Of a DNA stretch of 40,344 nucleotides, positions 18,081 through 26,216 are shown in pieces. The DNA comes from an uncultured Bacilli bacterium (GTDB lineage: Bacteria > Bacillota_I > Bacilli_A > RF39 > UBA660): the NCBI GenBank assembly GCA_934141575.1, contig CAKPCJ010000009.1:1-40344 (forward strand), in the 5' to 3' direction. The notes beneath the pieces are model-generated. The model had not been told where the DNA came from. It searched no databases and saw only the letters and a list, made by a program, of their open reading frames with translations. The translations under genes and the position numbers were made by a program. Position 1 is the first letter of the stretch; every line of letters starts with the position of its first letter.

Positions 18081-18109
18081 CAAAAAAATAGTACATTAAA
18101 TACTATTTT
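18081..18109 (-). terminator. Terminator after the histidine kinase gene
   Basis: 9-bp stem AAAATAGTA/TACTATTTT with a 7-base loop (18085-18109) spanning the kinase stop codon. It is followed on the minus strand by TTTG. It may be leaky, since the MMPL gene begins about 60 bp further on without an obvious promoter. Confidence 0.65.
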
Positions 18110-19145
18110 CTTTATTAAATTTGATGATAAATTCTGTGTATTTATTCTTATTACTGTCAACTAATACAGATGCACTATGCAAATCAAGGATTTTTTTAGT
18201 TAATGCTAGTCCTAATCCATTCCCAATTTTTCCATTACTATCTTTTGTAGAATAAAATTTGTCAAAAATATGATTTAGACTTTCTTCTTCTATGCCTATT
18301 CCATTATCCCTTATTTTAACAACAATTTTATCTTCTTCCTCTTTTACTTTAATTGATAAAATTCCATTAGTTTCTGTGAATTTAATAGAGTTTTCAATTA
18401 TATTAATCCAAACTTGTTCAATAAGTCCTTCATTTGCTTCTATATAACAATCATCAATATCTAGATCCAAATTAATATTCTTTTTTTCTATTTTTTTTAA
18501 CTCAATTAATATAACTTGTCTAATTTGTTCCCCTACGTTTATTTTAGTTTTATCAGTAAGTATTTGCTGTTGCTCAACTTTTGATAGGTTCAAAATATTT
18601 GTGGATAAAGAAGTTAATCTATTGGATTCGTTTATTATTATATCAAGATACTTATTCTTCTCTTCTTCTGTTAAATCACTTCTTTTTAATTCTTCTGCAT
18701 ATCCTTTTATTGACACCAATGGTGTTTTTAGTTCATGCGAAAAATTGTTTATAAAATCACTTCTAAGAATTTCAACACTATCTAGTTCTGATATCATTTT
18801 ATTAAAGTTTCTATTAATATCTTTTAGGTATTTTGTTTCTTTGAGTCTAACTTTGTAGTTTCCCATAGTTATTTCTTTTAGTATTCTTTCTATTTCATCC
18901 ATTATTTTAATAATTGGATTACCAATAATGATTGTTGCAACTCCACCAAATAGCATTTCAGCAACAATTATTATTACTATAGAAAGTATGGTTTTTTCTT
19001 TTATCATTGCGAATACATCAATATTTAGATTCAATATAAATAATATCAATGCGATTACCGCTAGTGATGATAATAACGCTACAAATGTCCAAATAACAAA
19101 GTAAGTTTGAATTTTATTTTTTTTTGAAATATTATTATTTTTCAT
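18096..19145 (-). CDS. Two-component sensor histidine kinase
   Basis: A 349-aa membrane kinase. Two helices (about 14-40 and 53-76) enclose a very short outside loop of roughly 12 residues, so it probably senses within the membrane or through a partner protein rather than with an external domain. A HAMP-like linker (to about 125) is followed by the H-box FSHELKTPL with His137. The ATPase domain has the N box WINIIENSIKF, G1 VKIRDNGIGI, F box IFDKFYS and G2 GNGLGLAL. It overlaps the regulator gene by 11 bases. It is a complete, functional-looking kinase of the OmpR-partner class. Confidence 0.93.
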   Translation of the reverse strand: MKNNNISKKNKIQTYFVIWTFVALLSSLAVIALILFILNLNIDVFAMIKEKTILSIVIIIVAEMLFGGVATIIIGNPIIKIMDEIERILKEITMGNYKVRLKETKYLKDINRNFNKMISELDSVEILRSDFINNFSHELKTPLVSIKGYAEELKRSDLTEEEKNKYLDIIINESNRLTSLSTNILNLSKVEQQQILTDKTKINVGEQIRQVILIELKKIEKKNINLDLDIDDCYIEANEGLIEQVWINIIENSIKFTETNGILSIKVKEEEDKIVVKIRDNGIGIEEESLNHIFDKFYSTKDSNGKIGNGLGLALTKKILDLHSASVLVDSNKNKYTEFIIKFNKENSI

Positions 19146-19815
19146 TTTTTTTCACCGCTTTATATCCTAAACCTCGTATAGATTTTATTTCAAATTCTGG
19201 ATATTTTTCAAATTTCTTTCTTAACCTATTTATATGTACATTTAAAGTTACATCATCAGTGTTGGATTCATATCCCCATATTTCATCCATCAATTCTATT
19301 CTTGTAAATATTTTATCTGGGTATGAAAGCAATTTGTAAAGCAAGTAAAATTCTTTTTGAGGTAAAGTCATGGTTTCATTTTCTCTAGTGACTGTAAGAG
19401 AATCATAATCTAATACGACTTTTCCAATTTCTATTTTTCTTTCGCTAACTATCTTGCTTCTTCTAAGCAGTGCTTTTATTCTTAAAGTGAATTCATCCAT
19501 ATCAAGTGGTTTCGTCATGTAGTCATCTGTTCCAACTAAAAAGCCTTTGTACTTATCCGATGGCAATTGTTTTGCAGTTGCCATTAATATCGGTATTTCA
19601 TATTTTGCTTCTCTTAGTTCTCTTGTAAATTCGTAACCGTCCATATTTGGTAATGTTAAATCTAGTACTATCAAATCGATATGATTTTTGTCAATTATAT
19701 CAAGGCCAATTTCTGCTGATTCGGCTAAAAGTACATTATATCCTTCTCTGGTTAACACTTTTTTCATTATATTTCTTATGTTTTCTTCATCTTCTACAAT
19801 CAAAATACTTATCAT
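19135..19815 (-). CDS. OmpR/PhoB family response regulator
   Basis: A 226-aa regulator from the chosen start. The receiver has the acidic pair in ILIVEDEENI, the phosphoacceptor Asp52 in LIVLDLTLPNMDGYEF, the Thr/Ala switch in ILMATAKQ and the Lys in YMTKPLD. The C-terminal winged helix contains LTLPQKEFYLLYKLLSYP-like and VTLNVHINRLRKKFEK elements. An in-frame ATG 9 bases upstream (19822-19824) is too close to AAAGGA, so ATG 19813-19815 is preferred. The gene begins 14 bp after the 317-aa unknown gene and overlaps the kinase gene, giving a three-gene operon. Confidence 0.93.
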   Translation of the reverse strand: MISILIVEDEENIRNIMKKVLTREGYNVLLAESAEIGLDIIDKNHIDLIVLDLTLPNMDGYEFTRELREAKYEIPILMATAKQLPSDKYKGFLVGTDDYMTKPLDMDEFTLRIKALLRRSKIVSERKIEIGKVVLDYDSLTVTRENETMTLPQKEFYLLYKLLSYPDKIFTRIELMDEIWGYESNTDDVTLNVHINRLRKKFEKYPEFEIKSIRGLGYKAVKKNEK

Positions 19816-19829
19816 TGATTTCATTCCTT

Positions 19830-20783
19830 TTACTTATTAACATATCTGTAATATTTTACAAAGTTAATTTTTTCTTCTTCATCTTGTAAATCTTCTGATA
19901 ATTTTTCTTGTTTACTCTCTATACTATTGCCAGAAAGCATATATGTAGTATAAATATTACCCCCATCTCTAGTTATTGAACCGTTAACTGGTACATTGTA
20001 ACTTGTTAATGAGTTAATTCCTTTTAGAACATTTATTGTTGTTAGAAATTTTTTACCATTTTGTTCTACTTCTACATATTCGGGGTATTTATGACTCCTA
20101 CTTATAGTTGAAACAGAAGTTGGTTTAAGGTGAGCTTGTTCTATTTGATAATACACTATATCAAGCATTTCATTTAAACCTAATTCTTTATAGTCTTCAA
20201 CTTTTACATTTTTAATAATGTAACTATAACTATAAATTTTATCAACAATAGAATCTATATAATGAACATGGGTGTCTGTATATTCTAGTTGATTTGAAAG
20301 CAAACCAGTTCTCTTTAAAAATATTTTTCTTTCCCTTGTGGTAATTTTATAGTCTTTATTACCTAATTTTGGGTTTGTAAATGTGACAGGGAAAAAGTTT
20401 TGGTCATACACATAAATTTGCTGTTTGATACCCTCTTTACTTCCAACTATGTTAAACTTACTTATTCCAAAATCATCCAAATCCAACCTTAATGAATTAT
20501 AAGAAGCAAAAAAATCTGGATTAGCTGAATCTATTTGACCATTACCTCTAAGATAATTACCTCTAGATTTATTTATCATCATATCTTTGTATTTATATAG
20601 AGTTATTATTTCCTTAATTGTTTTTAACACCTTAGTTTTTAATTCATTAGAAAGAGATATTTCCTTTGGCAAATTAATATAGCTATATAATTTATCAAGT
20701 TGTTCAGTTAGTTCTTCCTGACTAAGGTTATTTAAATTGTCTACTATATCATTAAAAAGCAGGATAAAATCTAATGTATACAT
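19830..20783 (-). CDS. Hypothetical protein co-transcribed with a two-component system
   Basis: A 317-aa soluble protein with no family I recognise. The N-terminal 75 residues are helical and acidic. The centre has beta-type stretches (KQQIYVYDQNFFPVTFTNP) and a basic patch (ITTRERKIFLKRTG). The C-terminal third has HKYPEYVEVEQNGKKFLTTI and a glycine turn ITRDGGNIY. No signal peptide or membrane helix. A GTG at 20790-20792 is possible, but GGGG lies 8 bases ahead of ATG 20781-20783, which is preferred. It shares a promoter and operon with the downstream regulator and kinase, so it may act in that pathway (inference). Confidence 0.65.
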   Translation of the reverse strand: MYTLDFILLFNDIVDNLNNLSQEELTEQLDKLYSYINLPKEISLSNELKTKVLKTIKEIITLYKYKDMMINKSRGNYLRGNGQIDSANPDFFASYNSLRLDLDDFGISKFNIVGSKEGIKQQIYVYDQNFFPVTFTNPKLGNKDYKITTRERKIFLKRTGLLSNQLEYTDTHVHYIDSIVDKIYSYSYIIKNVKVEDYKELGLNEMLDIVYYQIEQAHLKPTSVSTISRSHKYPEYVEVEQNGKKFLTTINVLKGINSLTSYNVPVNGSITRDGGNIYTTYMLSGNSIESKQEKLSEDLQDEEEKINFVKYYRYVNK

Positions 20784-20809
20784 ATTTTCCACCCCTTCTA
20801 GGAATTATT

Positions 20810-20838
20810 ATGATACCTTATTTTAGTAAAAAAAGCAA
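20810..20838 (-). promoter_or_regulatory. Promoter of the unknown gene/two-component operon
   Basis: On the minus strand: TTGCTT (20833-20838), a 17-bp spacer and TATCAT (20810-20815). The -35 lies within the terminator stem of the previous operon. Confidence 0.6.
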
Positions 20839-20861
20839 TGATTTTAAGAAAAATCTATTGC
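20828..20861 (-). terminator. Terminator of the HD-protein operon
   Basis: 11-bp stem with one bulged base (20835-20845 with 20850-20861), followed on the minus strand by seven T. Confidence 0.8.
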
Positions 20862-20875
20862 CTATGTTTAATAAT

Positions 20876-21487
20876 TTACGCTATCTCTATATACTCATTG
20901 GGAATATCTGGATATCCATTTATGTAGTAATTAAAAATATCATTTACAAATCGAATACATATATTGAAACTCTTATCATCAATTAAATTTTGATTCAAAT
21001 AATTATTAGTTATGTCTTGTCTAATCTGATTGTAAAGCATTTCGTATTTGTTTGTATTTATATTTGCTACTTCATTTATAATAGGAGTTAATTCTGATAT
21101 TTTGTTAATTTCTAAATTAATTTTATCATCAACTAATTTTTCTATTTCTTCCAATAATTCATATAGTGATAAAGATAAATGATATTCATAACAGTCTTCA
21201 TTTGTATTTTGTTCATATTTGTATATAAAATTTTTTAAATCATCTATCGAATAATTAGTTATATTATTTTCTTTTAAAATCTTACAACATTTGGAATCTA
21301 GAATATAGGCTTTCAACGATATTTCATTTAGTTTGATTGTTTTTTCGATTTGATACATATCTTCTGATAAATCAACCAGTTTTGAAGCATTTGTTATAAA
21401 ACTAAATAATTTATTATTTATTGAATCTTGTATTTTATCAATATCCATATATGATTCTAATATTTTTATGCTTATATTTTCTCCCAT
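20876..21487 (-). CDS. Hypothetical helical protein, 203 aa
   Basis: I do not recognise a family. The product is acidic and almost wholly alpha-helical, with heptad-like stretches (ELLEEIEKLVDDKINLEINK) suggesting coiled coil. There are paired cysteines in DSKCCKILK and no signal peptide or membrane segment. AGGAG precedes ATG 21485-21487. It lies 26 bp after the HD-domain gene with a terminator downstream, so the two form a two-gene operon and the product may be a partner or regulator of the HD protein (inference). Confidence 0.65.
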   Translation of the reverse strand: MGENISIKILESYMDIDKIQDSINNKLFSFITNASKLVDLSEDMYQIEKTIKLNEISLKAYILDSKCCKILKENNITNYSIDDLKNFIYKYEQNTNEDCYEYHLSLSLYELLEEIEKLVDDKINLEINKISELTPIINEVANINTNKYEMLYNQIRQDITNNYLNQNLIDDKSFNICIRFVNDIFNYYINGYPDIPNEYIEIA

Positions 21488-21513
21488 TATATTCTCCTAC
21501 TTTTATCTTTTAC

Positions 21514-23301
21514 TTATTTTATAATATTATAAATAACCATAAATATTGTACCAGCTATAAATCCAGTAATTAGTGTTAAAACTAGAGCGTTTACAAACCC
21601 ACTTGTTGAAGCGTTTAGTGACTTAGTTAACACCTTAGGTTTGTTTAAATTTCTTTGTGCTTCTTTAGATTTTCTTATTCTCATATTTTTTTCTTGTATT
21701 TGCCTTGCAATTTCTAGTTCTGTTTGGCTTCTTTGATCAAATCCTTTTGTCATAGATTTTGAACTATTTTGGGATTGTGTTTTATTTTTAGATGTCAATG
21801 AATTGATATAATCATAATTTAACTTTTTTTTGCCTGTTTCGTCTGTTGTATAATACTTTTTTTCAAAATTTCTTATTATTGGAGTTAAACATTCTGATTC
21901 ATTGTCATAATTTGGTTCACGTCCATAATTTTTTTTAAAATGTTCTATGTATTTTTGAATATCCATATCAACATCAGTTTTAATTCTATTAACGGTATCT
22001 AATACTTCTTCCGGATTTTTTGCATAATATCTTATTACTGACTGTGCCATTTGCCATTTTTGATTCATTGCTTCTGGATTATCTTTTATGCTTTTTATTC
22101 CCCACATATACATTTCAAACGATTTTATGTATGATTGGAATTGTCTTTCGCTTGAATAATTCTGTACTATACCTAATTGCCTATTTTTTATTAAATAATT
22201 AAATAATTCTAATGCATTGAAAGATACTTGTTCGGTTGGTTTGACACTTTCTTTTGAAACCCATTCTCCAGTAGGAGCAGCTGTTGATTCTGCAATATAT
22301 TCATTAAATTTTTCATTTGGTAATTTATATATTGTTATGTATTTTGATCCTAGTGTTTCTTCGATTGATCCCGGAAATATTTCTGTTATTGCTCTCATTC
22401 CATTTATTTTTGTTCTCGGAAATATTGTTGATGATCTAAATGAAGCCATAGTCATGCAATTGACTGGGCTTATTCCTGCGTATACATATGCTCCTTTTTG
22501 TGTACTTTCTTTAGGTATAAGTATATCTATGCTTGGGTCAAGTGAAGCATGGAACATTGCCTTTTTACCATTATTAAATTCATTAATCCATTGATTCAAT
22601 AGCTCATAATTGTCTAAAATTTTACTGCCACTATTTTTTTCTTTTTCTCGTATAGTAGTTGTACAGTAATCATAATATAGTGAATCTGTTAGTTTTAAAA
22701 TATCTTTTGCTGCTTCTGTTCTTAATTTCGATTTATCACATGTTCCAATGGGTGCTGGATAATTAAGTCTATTCCTATCTAATGCATCAGCATCTTTTAA
22801 AATATTTGACATTAATTGTATAGTTTTTTGCTCTTCTAGGGTAAATCCAAAGTTTTCAAAATCAATTTTATCTTCTTCATCTGCGTGTTGTTTAATTAGA
22901 GCACTTATAATTTCTAATTGTCTTTCTTCTATTTTCCCTGTTGTCATTTCCTTAAATATTTTTGAGCCTACTTTACCATGCTCCTTGTTTGAAGCTCCAT
23001 ATGTTTTGCCAATATCATGATATAGAACTGCTTGTAACAATGTTTCTTCCATTTCTTTATTAATTAATTGTCTTTCTTCTGATTGCATGTTATTTAAAAT
23101 CATTTTTGTATAAACAATAACTCTTTCAATATGTTTTAAATTATGCTGATAATCTAATGTATTTGTATATAATTTTTCATTGATAGCTGTTGCTATTAAA
23201 TCGCATATTTGTTTTTTGTCTATATCACTTAATCCATATTTTTTAAGCATATCATCGGTAAAGCTTTCTATATAACTTCGTTCTTTAATTTCACCATCCA
23301 T
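21514..23301 (-). CDS. Tail-anchored HD-domain phosphohydrolase-like protein with an FHAS module
   Basis: A 595-aa multidomain protein. Residues about 45-215 form an HD domain with the metal-ligand pattern H57...HD(95-96)...H139...D170 (LKHIERV, YHDIGK, KQHADEE, LKDADALDRNR). From about 248 a second module begins FHASLDPSIDIL and includes AYVYAGISP, TMASF and GEWVSKESVKP. This layout resembles proteins with an ART/RNA-phosphotransferase-like 'YHGS' fold, but that is inference only. A charged linker (about 490-560) leads to a single C-terminal membrane helix (about 568-592) ending NIIK, so both modules face the cytosol. AGGAGG precedes the ATG. The substrate cannot be read from sequence. It is followed by an unknown helical protein. 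Confidence 0.72.
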   Translation of the reverse strand: MDGEIKERSYIESFTDDMLKKYGLSDIDKKQICDLIATAINEKLYTNTLDYQHNLKHIERVIVYTKMILNNMQSEERQLINKEMEETLLQAVLYHDIGKTYGASNKEHGKVGSKIFKEMTTGKIEERQLEIISALIKQHADEEDKIDFENFGFTLEEQKTIQLMSNILKDADALDRNRLNYPAPIGTCDKSKLRTEAAKDILKLTDSLYYDYCTTTIREKEKNSGSKILDNYELLNQWINEFNNGKKAMFHASLDPSIDILIPKESTQKGAYVYAGISPVNCMTMASFRSSTIFPRTKINGMRAITEIFPGSIEETLGSKYITIYKLPNEKFNEYIAESTAAPTGEWVSKESVKPTEQVSFNALELFNYLIKNRQLGIVQNYSSERQFQSYIKSFEMYMWGIKSIKDNPEAMNQKWQMAQSVIRYYAKNPEEVLDTVNRIKTDVDMDIQKYIEHFKKNYGREPNYDNESECLTPIIRNFEKKYYTTDETGKKKLNYDYINSLTSKNKTQSQNSSKSMTKGFDQRSQTELEIARQIQEKNMRIRKSKEAQRNLNKPKVLTKSLNASTSGFVNALVLTLITGFIAGTIFMVIYNIIK

Positions 23302-23408
23302 AATTTTAGCACCTCCTATTATATAAGTAATTGTACCACCAAAATATAAATAATTAAATTATAACAGTATATCATTTTCACTTGATTTACATATAAATAC
23401 TTTTAATT

Positions 23409-24218
23409 TTACTCAACACTTAAATATTCCTTTAAAAATTCTATTACACCTTCATTGTTATTGTCATAAGTGGTGACAAAGTTTGCATTTTCTTTAACCT
23501 GTGGCAGTGCATTAATGAGAGCAACTCCTACTCCACAATTTTTTATCATATCAATATCATTAAGGCCATCACCAAACGCTATGATATTTTCATTGCTAAT
23601 ATTTAGATATGTTGCTAACTTAGATATTGCGTTATATTTAGTGCACCCTTTTTTTACTGTTTCAATCCATTTTCTATCAGAAAAAGAATCTTGCATTATG
23701 TTAATATTCAATTCAGGAAATAATATTTTTAGTTCATTATAATTTTTCATTACTTGATCATTATTTTTCATTTTTATTGAAATATGTGATATTTCTTTGC
23801 AATTATTAAAAATGTAGTCCCAATCTTGAGTTGAATCTACAAAATAATTGTCTGATGCTATATTGGGATATTGGTACATTTTATGTTTGCTGCAAATATC
23901 AATAAATGCACAATTTTCATTATAAAACTCTTTGAATTTTTTTGCTGTTTCTAATTCTATTGGATTATTAAAAATAATGACGTTATTACTAACGTCATAA
24001 CATGATGCACCAGCATCAGTTATAATATAGTTGAAGCTATCAAAACCATTCATTACATCTTTTACTGATTCATATATTCTTCCTGTTGCTATTACTATAA
24101 TATATCCCATATCTTTTAATTTTTTTAAATATTCTTTGCTGCTTTCTGTTGCGCTCCTATCATCTTTTAGTAATGTACCATCTAAATCAAAAACTATCAT
24201 TTTTTGCAAATTAATCAC
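23409..24218 (-). CDS. HAD superfamily hydrolase, Cof type
   Basis: A 269-aa phosphatase of the Cof/YbiV-like HAD-IIB group, acting on small phosphorylated metabolites (often sugar phosphates or flavin nucleotides). Motif I is VFDLDGTLL with nucleophile and acid Asp, motif II is IIVIATGR, the conserved Lys lies near KKGCTKYNAI, and motif IV is FGDGLNDIDM. A C2B cap domain lies between motifs II and III. The frame opens with GTG (24216-24218); ATG 24198-24200 (MIVFDLDG) is also possible, and neither has a clear ribosome site. The gene lies 26 bp after the GNAT gene. Confidence 0.92.
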   Translation of the reverse strand: MINLQKMIVFDLDGTLLKDDRSATESSKEYLKKLKDMGYIIVIATGRIYESVKDVMNGFDSFNYIITDAGASCYDVSNNVIIFNNPIELETAKKFKEFYNENCAFIDICSKHKMYQYPNIASDNYFVDSTQDWDYIFNNCKEISHISIKMKNNDQVMKNYNELKILFPELNINIMQDSFSDRKWIETVKKGCTKYNAISKLATYLNISNENIIAFGDGLNDIDMIKNCGVGVALINALPQVKENANFVTTYDNNNEGVIEFLKEYLSVE

Positions 24219-24244
24219 TTCTTTCTGCTTCTACAATAAATTTT

Positions 24245-24691
24245 CTATTGTCCATTATATGTCTTATCATCGTTAATTTTTAAAACCATGTTAGTGTATC
24301 TATCTTTAAATCCCATTTTTTCATATAGTTTTTTTGCTACATTTGTTCCAAAAACTTCTAAAGAGATATCTTTATTTTCTTTTTTTGCCTTTTCTATTAT
24401 TTTTTCTAATGTAATTGTGCCTATGCCTTTACCTCTATGTTCTTCACTTATAAAAAATCTATAAATATAGATAGATTTATTGTATACTTTTAAGCCTATA
24501 AATCCGACTACCGTATCTTTTAGAACAATCTTATAGTATTCTTCGTTTGGTTCAAATTTTAATTCTTCTGGCTTTATTATATTTAATTGATATATCGGAT
24601 CAACAGTATTGTGATGTTTCCATTCCTCTATAATCCATTCTCTAAAAAAATCATTATGTTCTTTTATTAATTTAACTTCTTGATTTCTCAT
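24245..24691 (-). CDS. GNAT family N-acetyltransferase
   Basis: A 148-aa acetyltransferase. The acetyl-CoA pyrophosphate loop is EEHRGKGIGT, preceded by the beta-strand YIYRFFI and followed by the closing KKLYEKMGFKDRY, the standard GNAT order. The N-terminus (REWIIEEWKHH) carries the variable acceptor-binding part. The acceptor (amino acid, sugar, drug or protein) cannot be predicted. AAAGGAG precedes the ATG. It lies 39 bp after the hexapeptide acyltransferase gene. Confidence 0.9.
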   Translation of the reverse strand: MRNQEVKLIKEHNDFFREWIIEEWKHHNTVDPIYQLNIIKPEELKFEPNEEYYKIVLKDTVVGFIGLKVYNKSIYIYRFFISEEHRGKGIGTITLEKIIEKAKKENKDISLEVFGTNVAKKLYEKMGFKDRYTNMVLKINDDKTYNGQ

Positions 24692-24730
24692 CTAAAATCT
24701 CCTTTTATATTATTATTTATATAACTAAAA

Positions 24731-25462
24731 CTAGTTTCTAAAATCTTCACTTTTAAATTCAAAACCTTTTTCTCTTTTCCAATCAAAAATCATTTCAGAA
24801 TTTACTATTTTTGCAGGATTTCCAGCAATCATCTTGTATTCTTCAGTGTATTTTTTTGTAACTACCGAATTGGCGCCAACAATACAACCATTTCCAATAT
24901 TTGTTCCTTTTAGTAGCATGCAATTCATACCTATCCAAACATGATTTCCAATTTCAATGTTTTTAGGAATATTTATTCTATTTCCTTTATCATCAATTAT
25001 GGCATGTCCATCGGTTGTCCTAATGGTTATATTTCCAGATAACATACAGTCATACCCAAGTTTAATTTTTGTACCTTCCATTGTATGTAAATATACGTTT
25101 CCCCAAAATTCGCCATTAATCGTACAATTTCCTGCTAATGACACAGAATTATTGTTGTCAATACACATAATGTAAGTTCCTTGTAAATTGCAACTTTTCC
25201 CTATATGTATTGAATTACTATTTCCTTTGGCATATATAACACAATTGTGTAATTCTGTTTCATCTTCAATCACTAATACATTGTCATTACCATCTAAAAC
25301 TATTTTAACATCTTCTAGAGTAGTATTATTTCCTAGTTTTATTTCATTTTCAAGTGATTTTTTAGTAATTAAAACATCACCATTAGTTAAGTTTTTTTTT
25401 AAATCTTTAACATTTAGGTTGTAATCTACAATTTTGATAATTTCTTTTAAAAGCTTAGTCAT
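24731..25462 (-). CDS. Hexapeptide-repeat acyltransferase (LbH, WcaF/NodL-like)
   Basis: A 243-aa left-handed beta-helix protein. Hexapeptide-type turns run from about residue 45 (IKLGNNTTLEDV) to 215. The catalytic region near IEIGNHVWIGMNCMLLKGT and NGCIVGANSVVTK ends in the diagnostic AGNPAKIV. The catalytic His of this family is present in IGNHVWIG. Likely role: O-acetylation of a surface sugar or similar acceptor (family knowledge). The ribosome site is weak (GGAATGG). Two acyltransferases in a row (with the GNAT) are not otherwise linked to a polysaccharide locus here. Confidence 0.88.
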   Translation of the reverse strand: MTKLLKEIIKIVDYNLNVKDLKKNLTNGDVLITKKSLENEIKLGNNTTLEDVKIVLDGNDNVLVIEDETELHNCVIYAKGNSNSIHIGKSCNLQGTYIMCIDNNNSVSLAGNCTINGEFWGNVYLHTMEGTKIKLGYDCMLSGNITIRTTDGHAIIDDKGNRINIPKNIEIGNHVWIGMNCMLLKGTNIGNGCIVGANSVVTKKYTEEYKMIAGNPAKIVNSEMIFDWKREKGFEFKSEDFRN

Positions 25463-25574
25463 CTTTTACCATTCCAATCTATAATCAATTCTAACATTTT
25501 TTTTAATATTTAACCACCTTTCAATGTTAATTTGTTTTTATAATTCTATGCTAGTTTATTATCAATTCTTTTAA

Positions 25575-25610
25575 TAAAAAAAGTAATATGTTTTTCTAAT
25601 ATTACTTTTT
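25575..25610 (-). terminator. Terminator of the XRE-lipoprotein operon
   Basis: 12-bp stem AAAAAGTAATAT/ATATTACTTTTT (25578-25589 with 25599-25610), with T-rich tracts in both directions. Confidence 0.8.
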
Positions 25611-25687
25611 CTTTATTTTCATATACAATTCTATTTCATTTTAAAAAAACTCCAATACTGATTTTTACCAAAATAGTATGATTTATA

Positions 25688-26203
25688 TTATCCATCTATA
25701 TATTTTATTTTAAGTGTTTCTGTTTTGCAATTATTTTTAATGCAATAATTTACTTCAATTCTGATACTACTTTTAAATTTATCCTGTGGAGTTTCTAAAA
25801 ATGAATCTGATTCTCCAATTATATTACCGTTTTGATCTTTTTTTCCTAAATAACCATGTTCTTCAATAACAATATTTTTGTATTCTTTTTCAGTTAACGT
25901 TATACTTTTATATTCATTACCATATAATAATTTATTATTAAAGTATAAATTTACTAAATATTTTACATTTTTGCCAAGGGAGTCTTTTAAATTAAAATTA
26001 CTAATCAATAATCCGCGCTCATTCTCATTATAATAAACCTTTCCGGTTTCAAAATAGAAGTGTTCTGATTCTCCTATAAACTTATAAGTAGACTCGTTTA
26101 AGTATGCATGTCCTGAATCTTCCTTGTAGGTTATTTTATTCTTTGAACAACTCGTTAACATAAGTGTTAGGATTAAAAAATTTATTAAGAAAAATTTTTT
26201 CAT
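25688..26203 (-). CDS. Lipoprotein, 171 aa
   Basis: A small exported lipoprotein. A type II signal peptide (KK, hydrophobic core, then LMLTSC) gives a lipidated Cys19. The mature part is about 150 residues, beta-rich and lysine-rich, with a paired-cysteine motif CIKNNC near the C-terminus that could form a disulfide. Family not recognised. GGAG precedes the ATG. It starts 13 bp after the XRE-BNR gene, in one operon with its terminator downstream. Being outside the membrane beside a membrane-anchored sensor suggests a shared signal (inference). Confidence 0.75.
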   Translation of the reverse strand: MKKFFLINFLILTLMLTSCSKNKITYKEDSGHAYLNESTYKFIGESEHFYFETGKVYYNENERGLLISNFNLKDSLGKNVKYLVNLYFNNKLLYGNEYKSITLTEKEYKNIVIEEHGYLGKKDQNGNIIGESDSFLETPQDKFKSSIRIEVNYCIKNNCKTETLKIKYIDG

Positions 26204-26216
26204 TTATTTCTCCAAT

